DNA of 64,000 nucleotides from Kribbella sp. NBC_01245 (GCF_036226525.1 NZ_CP108487.1:5270001-5334000), one strand, 5' to 3'; shown: positions 16,124 through 25,217, numbered from the stretch's first letter. Notes: generated from the sequence alone by a model not told the origin. A program made the numbers and translations.

Positions 16124-17227
16124 TTAGGCCTTGGTGAGTTCCTTGGCTACGACCTCGGCGATTTGGGCGGTGTTGAGGGCTGCGCCCTTGCGGAGGTTGT
16201 CGCCGCAGACGAAGAGCTCGAGGGACTGGGGGTCGTCGAGGGATTTGCGGATCCGGCCGACCCAGGTGGGGTCGGTGCCGACGACGTCCGCGGGGGTGGG
16301 GAATTCGCCCTCGGCCGGGTTGTCGAACAGCAGTACGCCGGGGGCGTCGCGCAGCACCTCGCGGGCCTCCTCGACGTCCACCTCGGTGTTGAACCGCGCG
16401 TGCACGGACAACGAGTGCGTGGTGACGACCGGGACCCGGACGCAGGTCGCGGAGACCTTGAGGTTCGGCAGGCCCAGGATCTTGCGGGACTCGTTGCGGA
16501 CCTTGAGCTCTTCCGAGGACCAGCCATCGTCCTTGAGCGAACCGGCCCACGGCACGACGTTCAGCACCAGCGGTGCCGGGAACGGCCCGAGCGCGTTGCC
16601 GACCACCCGTCGTACGTCGCCCGGAGTGGTGCCGAGGTCGCGGTTGCCGGCCACCTTCATCAGCTGGTCGTGCAGCGTGTCGATACCTTCCTGGCCCGCA
16701 CCCGAGGCGGCCTGGTACGAGGACACGATGAGCTGGTCGAGCTCGTAGCGGTGATGCAAGGCGCCCATCGCGACGATCATCGACAACGTGGTGCAGTTCG
16801 GGTTCGAGATGATGCCCTTGGGCCGGTTGCGAACGGCTTCCGCGTTCACCTCGGGCACCACCAGCGGCACGTCCGGGTCCATCCGGAACGCGCCGGAGTT
16901 GTCGACCACGACCGCACCGCGGGCAGCCGCGATCGGCGCCCACTCGGCGGAAACCTCATCCGGTACGTCGAACATGGCCACGTCGATGCCGTCGAAGGCC
17001 TCCGCACTGATCGCGACGACCTCGACCTCCTCGCCACGGACCTTGAGCCGCTTACCGGCGGAGCGCGGCGACGCGATCAGACGGATCTCACCCCAGACGT
17101 TCTCCCGGGTGGAGAGCAGGGCCAGCATCACCGTGCCGACGGCGCCAGTGGCGCCAACGACAGCCAGTGACGGCAGTCCGGACCTGTCCTCGGTCTGTTC
17201 GATCGCAGCAGCGCTCACTGGGGTCAC
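16124..17227 (-). CDS. asd: Aspartate-semialdehyde dehydrogenase
   Basis: A 367-residue enzyme that reduces aspartyl-4-phosphate to aspartate semialdehyde, for lysine, threonine, methionine and diaminopimelate synthesis. NADP loop GATGAVG is at 25-31, the catalytic cysteine in SNPNC at C145, and the substrate-binding RVPVVTTHS segment follows. It starts with GTG at 17227, overlapping the aspartokinase stop (GTGA, 4 nt), so it is the second gene of the ask-asd operon as in other actinobacteria. Confidence 0.96.
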   Translation of the reverse strand: MTPVSAAAIEQTEDRSGLPSLAVVGATGAVGTVMLALLSTRENVWGEIRLIASPRSAGKRLKVRGEEVEVVAISAEAFDGIDVAMFDVPDEVSAEWAPIAAARGAVVVDNSGAFRMDPDVPLVVPEVNAEAVRNRPKGIISNPNCTTLSMIVAMGALHHRYELDQLIVSSYQAASGAGQEGIDTLHDQLMKVAGNRDLGTTPGDVRRVVGNALGPFPAPLVLNVVPWAGSLKDDGWSSEELKVRNESRKILGLPNLKVSATCVRVPVVTTHSLSVHARFNTEVDVEEAREVLRDAPGVLLFDNPAEGEFPTPADVVGTDPTWVGRIRKSLDDPQSLELFVCGDNLRKGAALNTAQIAEVVAKELTKA

Positions 17228-17745
17228 CGTCCTGTTCCTCCGTAGACGACTGCCTGGGTCTGGTCGTCGTCCAGGTCGAATGCAGTGTGCGCCGCGATGA
17301 CCGCCGCGTCCACCAGGTTCTCGTCGACGACCACCGAGATCCGGATTTCGGATGTCGAGATCATCTCGATGTTGACCCCCGCGTCGGCCAGGGCCGAGAA
17401 GAACTTCGCCGAGACACCGGGGTGCGACCGCATCCCGACACCGACGACGGAGACCTTACCGATCTGGTCGTCGTAAAGCAGCTGCTCGTAGCCGACTTCG
17501 TCCTTCATTCGCGCCAGCGCGGACATCGCCCGCGAGCCGTCGGACCGCGGCAGCGTGAAGGAGATGTCGGTCCGGTTGGTGGCGACGGCCGACACGTTCT
17601 GCACGATCATGTCGATGTTCGTCTCGGCATTGGCGACGGTCTCGAAGATGCGCGCGGCCTCGCCCGGCTTGTCGGGCACGCCGACGACGGTGATCTTGGC
17701 CTCATTGCGGTCCTGGACAACGCCGGAGATGATCGCCTGTTCCAT
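17224..17745 (-). other. Probable internal start for the aspartokinase beta subunit
   Basis: An in-frame ATG at 17745 begins MEQAIISGVVQDRNEAKITV and would give a 173-residue ACT-only product. AAGGAA lies about 12 nt upstream. In Corynebacterium the same position starts the separately translated 172-residue beta subunit, so an alpha2-beta2 enzyme is likely. Confidence 0.7.
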
Positions 17746-18492
17746 CTGACTCAATTCCTTCGCATCGACGACCCAGGTGCCTTCCTTCTGCGAGAAGGAG
17801 GAGCGCACATGGACGGGGACGTTGTAGCGCCGCGCGTACTCCACGCAGCGCAGGTGCAGGACTTTGGCGCCACAGGCCGCCATCTCGAGCATCTCCTCGT
17901 AGGAGATCTTCGGGATGTGCTTCGCGGCCGGCACGATCCGCGGGTCCGCGGTGAAGATGCCGTCCACGTCGGTGTAGATCTCGCAGTAGTCCGCCTCGAT
18001 CGCCGCCGCCAGCGCCACCGCGGTGGTGTCGGAGGCGCCGCGGCCAAGGGTGGTGATGTCCTTGGTGTCCTGGGCGACGCCCTGGAACCCGGCCACGATC
18101 GCGACATGTCCCTCGGCGAGGGCGTCCTCGATCCGGCTCGGGGTGATGTCGATGATCCGCGCGTTCCCGTGTGCGGAAGTGGTGATCACGCCCGCCTGCG
18201 AACCGGTGAACGAGCGCGCCTGGTAGCCCAGGTTCGCGATCGCCATCGCCAGCAGCGCGGCCGAGATCCGCTCACCCGAGGTGAGCAGCATGTCCAGCTC
18301 TCGCGGTGGCGGCAGCGGTGACACCTGCTGCGCGAGGTCCATCAGTTCGTCGGTGGTGTCGCCCATCGCGGAGATGACGACGACCACGTCGTTACCGGCC
18401 TTCTTCGTCGCGACGATTCGTTGCGCGACGCGCTTGATGCAATCGGCATCAGCGACCGAAGAACCGCCGTACTTGTGCACGACGCGTCCCAC
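17224..18492 (-). CDS. lysC: Aspartokinase (alpha subunit)
   Basis: A 422-residue enzyme that phosphorylates aspartate. The start is GTG 18492, giving MGRVVHKYGGSSV with GAGGAG upstream; an upstream ATG (18510) would add six atypical residues. The kinase domain has KYGGSSVAD and FTSDPR-like ITADPRIVP. Two ACT regulatory domains follow (about 265-420), as expected for feedback by lysine and threonine. It overlaps asd by 4 nt. An internal in-frame start provides a probable beta subunit. Confidence 0.96.
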   Translation of the reverse strand: MGRVVHKYGGSSVADADCIKRVAQRIVATKKAGNDVVVVISAMGDTTDELMDLAQQVSPLPPPRELDMLLTSGERISAALLAMAIANLGYQARSFTGSQAGVITTSAHGNARIIDITPSRIEDALAEGHVAIVAGFQGVAQDTKDITTLGRGASDTTAVALAAAIEADYCEIYTDVDGIFTADPRIVPAAKHIPKISYEEMLEMAACGAKVLHLRCVEYARRYNVPVHVRSSFSQKEGTWVVDAKELSQMEQAIISGVVQDRNEAKITVVGVPDKPGEAARIFETVANAETNIDMIVQNVSAVATNRTDISFTLPRSDGSRAMSALARMKDEVGYEQLLYDDQIGKVSVVGVGMRSHPGVSAKFFSALADAGVNIEMISTSEIRISVVVDENLVDAAVIAAHTAFDLDDDQTQAVVYGGTGR

Positions 18493-18728
18493 TGATCTGT
18501 CTCCTCGCATTGTGAATACCAGCATTTCCGACTGGATCCGGAACGCGGTGCCGCACTGCACCATACGTAGTTGACCCGGGTCATTCTAGCCGGGGCGCGT
18601 CGCCGGCGGACCGGCCGACCATCTGCCGGTCCAGGCCTTCCGCGCGCCAGACTCGACTTCCGCAGGAACCACGCCCGCGGGCGGGCGAGACCGGAGACCT
18701 TCCGCCGACCGGCCCGGCGAACGCTGCT

Positions 18729-18744
18729 GGACTTGTATAAGTCC
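18729..18744 (+). promoter_or_regulatory. Operator/promoter of the ArsR-type gene
   Basis: GGACTT-GTAT-AAGTCC forms a 6-bp dyad overlapping a TATAAG -10-like hexamer, 18 nt before the ATG at 18763. Transcription would begin very near the start codon. An autorepressor site is the simplest reading. Confidence 0.6.
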
Positions 18745-18762
18745 AAGCTGAATAATGGCGCC

Positions 18763-19092
18763 ATGCACGCGTTCGACGTCCTGGGTGACCCGGTTCGGCG
18801 GCGGATCCTCGATCTGCTCGCCGACGGCCGGCTGCCCGCGGGCCACATCGCGGGCGTGATCGGCGACGAGTTCGGCATCAGCCAGCCGGCCGTCTCCCAG
18901 CATCTGCGCGTGCTCCGCGACAACGGCTTCGCCACCGTCACCGCCGAAGGCACCCGCCGCCTGTACGCCGTGGACCCGGCGCCCCTCCGCGAGATCGACA
19001 CCTGGCTGGACCGCTACCGCTCCTTCTGGACCCAGCGCCTCGACGCCCTCGACACCGAGCTCCGCCGCGGCCGCCGCACCCCCAAGGACTGA
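18763..19092 (+). CDS. ArsR-family winged-helix regulator
   Basis: A 109-residue repressor. The HTH (FDVLGDPVRRRILDLLADG, then GISQPAVSQHLRVLRDNGF) and the wing (VTAEGTRRLYAVDP) match the ArsR subgroup that often controls SRPBCC/AHSA1 proteins. It lacks the cysteine ligands of metal sensors. The start at ATG 18763 is chosen because the protein then begins exactly at the family N-terminus; the frame is open upstream to 18571 but that part is not family-like. No obvious target gene lies alongside, apart from its own operator-like dyad. Confidence 0.88.
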   Translation: MHAFDVLGDPVRRRILDLLADGRLPAGHIAGVIGDEFGISQPAVSQHLRVLRDNGFATVTAEGTRRLYAVDPAPLREIDTWLDRYRSFWTQRLDALDTELRRGRRTPKD

Positions 19093-19120
19093 CCACAGCC
19101 CGCACACAGCCTCGCATGAC

Positions 19121-20476
19121 TCAGACCACCGTGACGGACGAGCCGATGCGCGCACCGGTCCCGGTATACCAAAGCGCCGACCCGGCCGAATCCGATCCGG
19201 TAAGCGTCCAGTCGTACCGGCCCTTCGGCACGATTCGTCCCGCAGAGTCGCGCCCGTCCCAGCTGATCAGCGCATCGCCATTGCGGACGATGCACGCCAG
19301 CGTCCGGAACACCCGCGTGCCCTGGCGGAACACCACCGCGCACTGGGTCAGGCTCTTCGAGAACGGCAGCGACGCCCCGAACCGGCTGACATTCGGGTTG
19401 AACGAGCCGGGGATGATGCCATTGCCGAGATAACGCGCCCTGATCGGCGGGGTCGCGACGGCCGTGACGTGGGCGTTCTGGACGGCGCCGAGCCAGCCGA
19501 TCCGATCACCGTCCAGGTCGAAGTGGACGGGGATCTGCGGTGGGTACTCGACCGGGATGCCGCCGGTCGACCCCTCGCTCGGGTTGGGCGGCAGCGCGCC
19601 GATCACCCGGATCGCATTCGAGCCCAGCGTCACCAGCCGGATCTCCCGCTTCGCGGTGATGGTGTCGAGCGCGAGGTGTGTCGCGGAGAGGTCGAGGTCC
19701 TTCGTGCCCCTGGTCGCGAAGGTCCGGACCGGGCCGAGAGCACCAGTCCCGCCGACGATCCGATAGCCCACCGTTTGCGAACACGGCCGGTCACGGTCCG
19801 GGCAGTCCGTGACCCAGGCGACGAGATTCCCGTTCACCGCAACACTCCGTACGCCGCTGCGCCCGATCGTCGCGACGAGCAGATCCACCCCGGTGGCCTG
19901 ATCGCGACGGCGGACCTGTGTGGTCGAGGCCAGTTGCCGCGAATACACCAGATAGTTGCCGAAGGCATCGACCGCGCCGAATCGCCAGGGCGGTGGCGGT
20001 TGTACGTCGGGCTCCTGCGTACTCGTCCGGACGTCGTACCGGAAGTTGTAGGGGTAGATCATCGACGGGAACTTGTGCACCACCAGCCGGGTCCCGGACA
20101 AGGCCTCGGGAAATCCACCGGCGAACTTGGGCGCCCCCGTGCCGTAGCGGAGCTCACTGCTGACCATCACCCGGTACGCCGAGGCCACGACCAGGTTCGT
20201 ATGCGTGCTGCCAATCAGCTGCGGCGGACCCACCACGATCGTGTCACCCGTACCGGACAGGCTCTGGCGGATCAGCTGGGACGGGCGGGGTGGTTCGAGT
20301 TCGTGAGCGGCATCGGTGGTGAAGACCGCTCCCGGCATCAGAGCGATGCCGTACTTCGCCGTGCCCACCGTGACCGTTCCCGGCGGGTCGACGGCCGCTG
20401 CCGTCGTCGTGGCTGGGGCGGGCAGCAGCGTGAGCGCTATCGCCAGAGGAAGACTGAAATGGGCCATGATTCTCAC
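19121..20476 (-). CDS. Secreted beta-propeller-like protein with FlgD-type Ig domain
   Basis: A 451-residue protein with a signal peptide (MAHFSLPLAIALTLL, then cleavage near TTAAA). The body consists of repeated beta strands (for example SVAVNGNLVAWVTD and LDLSATHLALDTITAKREI), suggesting a propeller. The C-terminus has a FlgD Ig-like signature, LISWDGRDSAGRIVPKGRY. It is probably a cell-surface or secreted structural or binding protein; no enzyme motif is seen. The start is GTG 20476 or, equally possible, ATG 20467. It is divergent from an aldo/keto reductase. Confidence 0.72.
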   Translation of the reverse strand: MRIMAHFSLPLAIALTLLPAPATTTAAAVDPPGTVTVGTAKYGIALMPGAVFTTDAAHELEPPRPSQLIRQSLSGTGDTIVVGPPQLIGSTHTNLVVASAYRVMVSSELRYGTGAPKFAGGFPEALSGTRLVVHKFPSMIYPYNFRYDVRTSTQEPDVQPPPPWRFGAVDAFGNYLVYSRQLASTTQVRRRDQATGVDLLVATIGRSGVRSVAVNGNLVAWVTDCPDRDRPCSQTVGYRIVGGTGALGPVRTFATRGTKDLDLSATHLALDTITAKREIRLVTLGSNAIRVIGALPPNPSEGSTGGIPVEYPPQIPVHFDLDGDRIGWLGAVQNAHVTAVATPPIRARYLGNGIIPGSFNPNVSRFGASLPFSKSLTQCAVVFRQGTRVFRTLACIVRNGDALISWDGRDSAGRIVPKGRYDWTLTGSDSAGSALWYTGTGARIGSSVTVV

Positions 20477-20530
20477 CGATCCTTACCCCGCTTGATGCCG
20501 CCACGCGCCCGAAGGTTGCGAAGGGGGTTG

Positions 20531-20550
20531 ACCTGGAGCGCGCTCCAGGT
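20531..20550 (+). promoter_or_regulatory. MerR-type operator
   Basis: A perfect 20-bp palindrome, ACCTGGAGCGCGCTCCAGGT, overlaps a TTGACC -35 hexamer (20528-20533). MerR-family activators bind such dyads in an overlong -35/-10 spacer. The start codon lies only 14 nt beyond, so the transcript is short-leadered or leaderless. No MerR gene is present nearby. Confidence 0.8.
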
Positions 20551-20564
20551 TGGAGGGTGGCGGT

Positions 20565-21539
20565 ATGAACACACTTCAGAACCACTTGCTGGGGATCGGG
20601 ACGTGGGCCATTGGTGGACCGTGGACCTTTGATGGCAGGCCGGCCGGCTGGGGCGAGGTCGACGACGAGGTGAGCGTGGCGACGATCCACGCGGCCGTTG
20701 ATGGCGGGATCCGGTTGTTCGATACGGCCGACTGTTACGGCGCCGGACAGAGCGAGCGCGTGCTCGGCAAGGCGCTCGCGCAGCTGCCGAAGAACGTCCG
20801 GGATGAGGTTGTCGTCGCGACCAAGTTCGGCAACCTCTTCGACGAGACCACTCGCAGCGGCGGCGGGCAGGACGTACGGCCGGAGTACATCCGCCAGGCT
20901 TGCGAGAACAGCCTGCGCCGCCTCGGCATTGACGCGATCGACGTCTTCCAGTTGCACGGCGGAGTGGGCGACGCGGCCGAGGCGGCCCCGGTCATCGCCG
21001 TACTCGAGGAGCTCGTGGCGGAGGGCCGGATCAAGGCGTTCGGCACCAGTGTGGACGCGCCGTCCGTGGCCGAGGCGTTCGCTGGTTCGCCGTACGGCGT
21101 GAGCGTGCAGACGCAGGCGAACGTCTTCGGGCATCAGGCCGAGGTGCTCGAGACGGCGCGGCGTACCGGGCTGGCCGTGCTGGCGCGATCGCCGCTCGCG
21201 ATGGGGCTGCTGACCGGGAAGTACGACGAGACCAATCGGCCGGCGGCGGACGACGTACGGCGGGACACTCCGTGGTGGACGTACTTCGACGATGACGCGA
21301 TGGCCGACTGGTTGAAGCGCCTGGACACGGTGCGCGAGTTGCTCCGTACCGACGGGCGGACGTTGACCCAGGGCGCACTGGCCTACCTGTGGGGCTTGAA
21401 GGTCATCCCTTTGCCGGGCGCGCGTACGCCGGCCCAGGCGATCGAGCACGCCGGCGCCTTGGCGTTCGGACCGTTGCCCTCGGCAACCTTCGACCAAATC
21501 ACCGAGCTGATGCAGGATTCGCCCGAGATGATGAGCTAG
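20565..21539 (+). CDS. Aldo/keto reductase
   Basis: A 324-residue NADPH-dependent reductase of the AKR superfamily. The catalytic tetrad is visible in DTADCYG (D and Y), ATKFGN (K) and FQLHGG (H). It has the IPLPGARTPAQ cofactor-binding segment near the C-terminus. The start is ATG 20565 after GGAGGG, which follows the MerR-type operator directly. The substrate is unknown; an aldehyde- or quinone-stress role is inferred from MerR-type control. The stop overlaps the convergent MFS gene by 4 nt. Confidence 0.9.
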   Translation: MNTLQNHLLGIGTWAIGGPWTFDGRPAGWGEVDDEVSVATIHAAVDGGIRLFDTADCYGAGQSERVLGKALAQLPKNVRDEVVVATKFGNLFDETTRSGGGQDVRPEYIRQACENSLRRLGIDAIDVFQLHGGVGDAAEAAPVIAVLEELVAEGRIKAFGTSVDAPSVAEAFAGSPYGVSVQTQANVFGHQAEVLETARRTGLAVLARSPLAMGLLTGKYDETNRPAADDVRRDTPWWTYFDDDAMADWLKRLDTVRELLRTDGRTLTQGALAYLWGLKVIPLPGARTPAQAIEHAGALAFGPLPSATFDQITELMQDSPEMMS

Positions 21540-22750
21540 AAAGCCACCATTTCCACGGGTTCGGGTGCTGCCGGGCGATGCGGCGGCACCCGGACCAGGA
21601 TGAGGGCGGCGACGGCGGTGAGGATGGTCGCGGCCAGCCAGGCGGCGCGGACGTCGAAGGCCTCGACTACGGCACCGGCGAGGGATGAGCCGATCGCGCC
21701 GCCGGCCATTCCGGCGCTGCCCATCCAGCCGAAGACCTCGGTGCGGACCGAGTCCGGGGTGAACGTGCCCAGCCGTTCGTACAGCGCGCCGACCGTCGGG
21801 GCGAGGAAGCAGCCTGAGACGAACAGGGCACCCGCCATCGTCCAGGACGAGCCGGTGGCGAAGACGCAGAGCAGCATGCCCGCCGCGACCATCAGACCGC
21901 GCCGCCAGACGGCCGACGTACGACGACCGGGCAGGGCGCCCGCGACGACTCCGCCGAGCAGACTGCCGAGAGCCCAGACCGCCTCGAGCCCGCCCGCGAT
22001 CAGCCGATTGCCCTGCTCGTCCGCGAACGCCACGATGCCGATCGAGACAGCGCCGAAGGCCATCACGCTCAGCCCGAACGAGGCGATCAACGGCAGCCGG
22101 TACCGATGCCACAGCAACCGCCGCGCAGTCAGCCTGGTGCCGGTCGTCTCGTCATGGGGCAGCGGCGCCGGCTGGTTCGCGGAGAACCACCAGATCGAGA
22201 GGCCCGCCGCCACGGCCGCGGTCAGCAGACCCGCTCGCGGGCTGGCCACGCTCACCACCAGCGCGCCCAGCATCGGGCCCGCCACGAAGACCAACTCCTG
22301 GGCCGTCGCGTCCAGGGCGTAGGCGGCGCGCAGATCGCGGCCGCGCACGAGTCGCGGCCAACCCGCTCGCAGCGTCGACGTCACCGGCGGCACGAACGCG
22401 CCACCCACGAGTGCCACCAAGGGCATCCAGCGGTAGAGGTCCGTCGGCAGCAACGCCAGCGCGGCCATCATCACGCTCCACGCGAACCCCGTGGCGAGCA
22501 GTACGTTCCGGCCGCCACGGCGATCCGCCCACCGGGACCAGGCCGGCCCACCGATCGCCATCCCGACGGAGTACGCGCCCGCGACGACACCGGCCCAGCC
22601 GAACGATCCGGCCGCGTCCTTGGCGAGATAGGCCATCGGCACCATCGTCGCCGTCGCCGGCAGACGGGCGAGCAACGCGGAGGCCAGTAGCGCCGCGACG
22701 CCTCGAGTCCGCCAGAGGTTTCGGTACGCCGACAGGTCCATAACGGGCAT
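21536..22750 (-). CDS. MFS transporter
   Basis: A 404-residue protein with about 12 membrane helices. The loop between helices 2 and 3 has WSRWADRRGGRNVLL, matching the MFS signature GxxxDRxGRR. It resembles the single-component drug-efflux or sugar-efflux branch found as orphan genes in actinobacteria. The substrate is unknown. The start is ATG 22750 or ATG 22741 three codons later. It is convergent with the aldo/keto reductase gene (4-nt overlap). Confidence 0.86.
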   Translation of the reverse strand: MPVMDLSAYRNLWRTRGVAALLASALLARLPATATMVPMAYLAKDAAGSFGWAGVVAGAYSVGMAIGGPAWSRWADRRGGRNVLLATGFAWSVMMAALALLPTDLYRWMPLVALVGGAFVPPVTSTLRAGWPRLVRGRDLRAAYALDATAQELVFVAGPMLGALVVSVASPRAGLLTAAVAAGLSIWWFSANQPAPLPHDETTGTRLTARRLLWHRYRLPLIASFGLSVMAFGAVSIGIVAFADEQGNRLIAGGLEAVWALGSLLGGVVAGALPGRRTSAVWRRGLMVAAGMLLCVFATGSSWTMAGALFVSGCFLAPTVGALYERLGTFTPDSVRTEVFGWMGSAGMAGGAIGSSLAGAVVEAFDVRAAWLAATILTAVAALILVRVPPHRPAAPEPVEMVAF

Positions 22751-22779
22751 TCTCGCCTGTCACACCGACAGTCGGCGCC

Positions 22780-24825
22780 TCAATTACCAGCAGGCGGACC
22801 GCAGCGCAGCCACGCGAGCATCAGTGGCGGGCCGGCGATACCGACTGCCAGCAGCGCAACCCTCAGCCCGTAGTCGTTGGCGGCGGACCCGATCACGGCG
22901 ATCGTGACCACCGCCACGTAGCAACCCCACAAGTGCGGCCATTGGGCCACGGCGTCTTCGAACCAAGCCGGCGACAGCCTTTTTCGCGCCAGCACCACGG
23001 CGACCAGGTACAGCAGCAGCGCCCCCACCAGCCACAGGTGTGGCCCAGCGGACAGCGAGCCGATCGCGTACCCGGCCTTGCGGGTGACCACGGCGGTCCC
23101 GTCGCCGTGCAGGAGATCCTCGACGAACCGGCCGGCATGTGACCGAGAGCTGGCCGGCCGGAGCCAGTCAAGCACGCTGATCAGCGCGACCGCCGCGACC
23201 GCGACTGCACCAGTGAGCAGTAGGCGGGCCGCGCCGATCCGGCGACCGAGCACGTCCATCCCGAGCAGCGCGAACGCCGGCACGATCGCCAGTCCGCCTC
23301 CCACGTCCGCGCCCCACGTCGGCCAGGCGTCAACGAGGACCGCCGCCAGTCCGATCGTGCCGACGGCGACGGCCGCGATAACCGGGCCGCGCCGGGACCG
23401 CAGCCAGCTGGCGAATCCGGCGGCGAACACGACGGCATGTACGGCGAACACGACGAACGTCGTGTTGCCGAAGCCGTAGTAGCGACCGCCCGACAGAGGC
23501 GACGGCCCGAGCGGGCTGCCGTGGTGCAGGACCGTGCCGGTGGTCGCGTCTATGGCGAGCACGCCGGCGGTGATACCCGAGAGAACGGTCACCGCAGCCC
23601 AGGGCGGTACGCGTGGCACTCGCCGGAGCACCAGCGCGACCACCACCGCTGCACCGATCATGCCGAGCCACAAGGCGACCAGTGGCGCCGGCCAGCGCCA
23701 CCACTGGATCAGGCGGACCAGATACGAGCACAGCGGCAACGCAGCGAGAACGAGCAGGCCGAACTCGATCCCCCTTGTGCTGCGTCGGTTGCGGTGGCAT
23801 AGCGCCAGCGTGCCGAATGCGAGCACCGCCGCCGCGGCCAGTCCGTTGATGAAAATGCCGGAACTTCGGCGCAGGTCGCGATCGCGTTGAGTGACGTCCC
23901 GGAGCCTGCGTGCGGTGTCCTGGGTGGACGGGCGCTCGCCCGCGGCGATCAGCGGTGCGCCAGTGAAGTGGTTGGGTTCGGCAACACCGGCCGAGGCGAC
24001 CAGCGTCGAGGGGATGTCGAGCAGTCGCACGATCCCCTGCCACCGAGTCGACTGCGCGGTCAGGAAGCGGTGGCCGCTTCCCGGTCCAGCCACCACCACC
24101 GCGCCCATCGCCAGGGTCGAGTGCAGCGGTTGGGAGATGCCGAGCACGATCACGGTCGCGTTGCCGGGCGCCCGGTCGAGCACCTGTCGTACGGTCTGGT
24201 CGGCAACGCGAAGTGTTTCGCTCGGGTCGCTGCGCCGATCCACCACGCCGGCGTCGACCACGGTCACCGGGCAGTCCCACCTCGCGGTCGCAGGCTCCGC
24301 GTAGTAACGGGCTACCTGACCCTGCCGGTCGGCCAGAGCCAGCGCGGCGCCCGGTCCAACAGCGGTCGCGCATACGCCACCGGCGGCAAGGGTCGAGCCG
24401 AGCAGGCCGAGCTCCGGGTCGAACAACGAAGCCCGCTGGCCCGTGACCAGGTCGCCCCAACCCTGGACGGCGCCACCGGTCACCGCCGGGATCGTCGTAC
24501 ACCCGCGGTCGCGGTGCGGTTGCGGGTCGGTGGCGGCTCGACCGGCCGAGAGCGAGAGCCAGCCATCCAGCGGGCAGGGTGGCGAGTGCACGGTCCGGAC
24601 GGTCAGCGCTGCAGCGTCGGCGCCGTCGTCGAGCATCCGCCAGAGGGTCGGAGTGTCCTTCTCGGTCAGGTTGCTCCAGGTCAAGCCTGCGATGCCGACG
24701 ACCACCACTGGCGCGGTGATCGGATCGCTGATCTTTCCGGCTGGGGCGGCCACTGCGGACGTGACCGACAGGCACAGCGCGGCGGCAGCCACGAGGCCCG
24801 CGCACATCCTCCAGAGGCTCGCCAC
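22780..24825 (-). CDS. Large membrane protein with alkaline-phosphatase-like extracellular domain
   Basis: A 681-residue protein. A signal sequence (about 8-26) is followed by a 300-residue extracytoplasmic domain that resembles the alkaline-phosphatase/phosphodiesterase fold (VVVVGIAGLTWSNL, TPTLWRMLDDGADAA, DGWLSLSAGR). About ten membrane helices follow (from residue 325), with conserved YYGFGNTTFVVF and WGADVGGGLA segments. Metal ligands of true alkaline phosphatases are not obvious, so catalysis is uncertain. Actinobacteria encode related proteins of unknown function. The start is GTG 24825; an ATG seven codons later is an alternative. Confidence 0.7.
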   Translation of the reverse strand: MASLWRMCAGLVAAAALCLSVTSAVAAPAGKISDPITAPVVVVGIAGLTWSNLTEKDTPTLWRMLDDGADAAALTVRTVHSPPCPLDGWLSLSAGRAATDPQPHRDRGCTTIPAVTGGAVQGWGDLVTGQRASLFDPELGLLGSTLAAGGVCATAVGPGAALALADRQGQVARYYAEPATARWDCPVTVVDAGVVDRRSDPSETLRVADQTVRQVLDRAPGNATVIVLGISQPLHSTLAMGAVVVAGPGSGHRFLTAQSTRWQGIVRLLDIPSTLVASAGVAEPNHFTGAPLIAAGERPSTQDTARRLRDVTQRDRDLRRSSGIFINGLAAAAVLAFGTLALCHRNRRSTRGIEFGLLVLAALPLCSYLVRLIQWWRWPAPLVALWLGMIGAAVVVALVLRRVPRVPPWAAVTVLSGITAGVLAIDATTGTVLHHGSPLGPSPLSGGRYYGFGNTTFVVFAVHAVVFAAGFASWLRSRRGPVIAAVAVGTIGLAAVLVDAWPTWGADVGGGLAIVPAFALLGMDVLGRRIGAARLLLTGAVAVAAVALISVLDWLRPASSRSHAGRFVEDLLHGDGTAVVTRKAGYAIGSLSAGPHLWLVGALLLYLVAVVLARKRLSPAWFEDAVAQWPHLWGCYVAVVTIAVIGSAANDYGLRVALLAVGIAGPPLMLAWLRCGPPAGN

Positions 24826-24952
24826 CTGGCAACTGTGTCAGCCCGGGAGGGCACCCGGCCGCCGCCGCAACCTTTCGCCCTTTCGTCGCATCTGAGCTGC
24901 CGTATCGCCGTTCATTCAGTCGCCACTAAGACACACCGGAACGAGGAACAGC

Positions 24953-25123
24953 ATGAACCTCCGACGAACACTCGCCGCTCTCGCTGCTTTCACCCTGCCC
25001 GCGATCTTGCTCACCTCCCAGGCACAGGCAGCCGAGGCTGCGACCCGCTGCGGCGAGAACTACACGTCAATCGGCGCCGGCCCGGCTGCCGTCCGAGGTG
25101 AATCCGATCGCTGCCGCGTCTGA
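24953..25123 (+). CDS. Small secreted two-cysteine peptide
   Basis: A 56-residue gene with GAGG about 6-9 nt before the ATG. It encodes MNLRRTLAALAAFTLP, a hydrophobic core and an AQA cleavage site at residue 26. The predicted mature peptide is about 30 residues with exactly two cysteines (C33 and C54), which could form one disulfide. No family is recognised. A perfect 16-bp hairpin (25156-25191) follows. Clean signal peptide, spacing and terminator support a real gene; function is unknown. Confidence 0.65.
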   Translation: MNLRRTLAALAAFTLPAILLTSQAQAAEAATRCGENYTSIGAGPAAVRGESDRCRV

Positions 25124-25155
25124 ACCGGAGTCAGCCATTGCCCAAGTCTCGTTAC

Positions 25156-25191
25156 CCGCGAGTGGTCGCGTCCGAACGCGACCACTCGCGG
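25156..25191. repeat. Perfect GAGTGGTCGC hairpin (family B copy 2)
   Basis: Arms of 16 nt (25156-25171 and 25176-25191, CCGCGAGTGGTCGCGT and complement) enclose a CCGA loop. It lies between the small-peptide gene and the convergent membrane gene, a position fitting a bidirectional terminator. The same core appears at 6525-6571 and 39402-39501. Confidence 0.88.
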
Positions 25192-25217
25192 CGGAGCACG
25201 GAGGTGCTGTGGTGCCG

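Noticed and set aside
20244..22112. A 622-codon minus-strand reading frame
   Set aside because: It is antisense to the aldo/keto reductase and overlaps real genes in other frames; there is no domain content.
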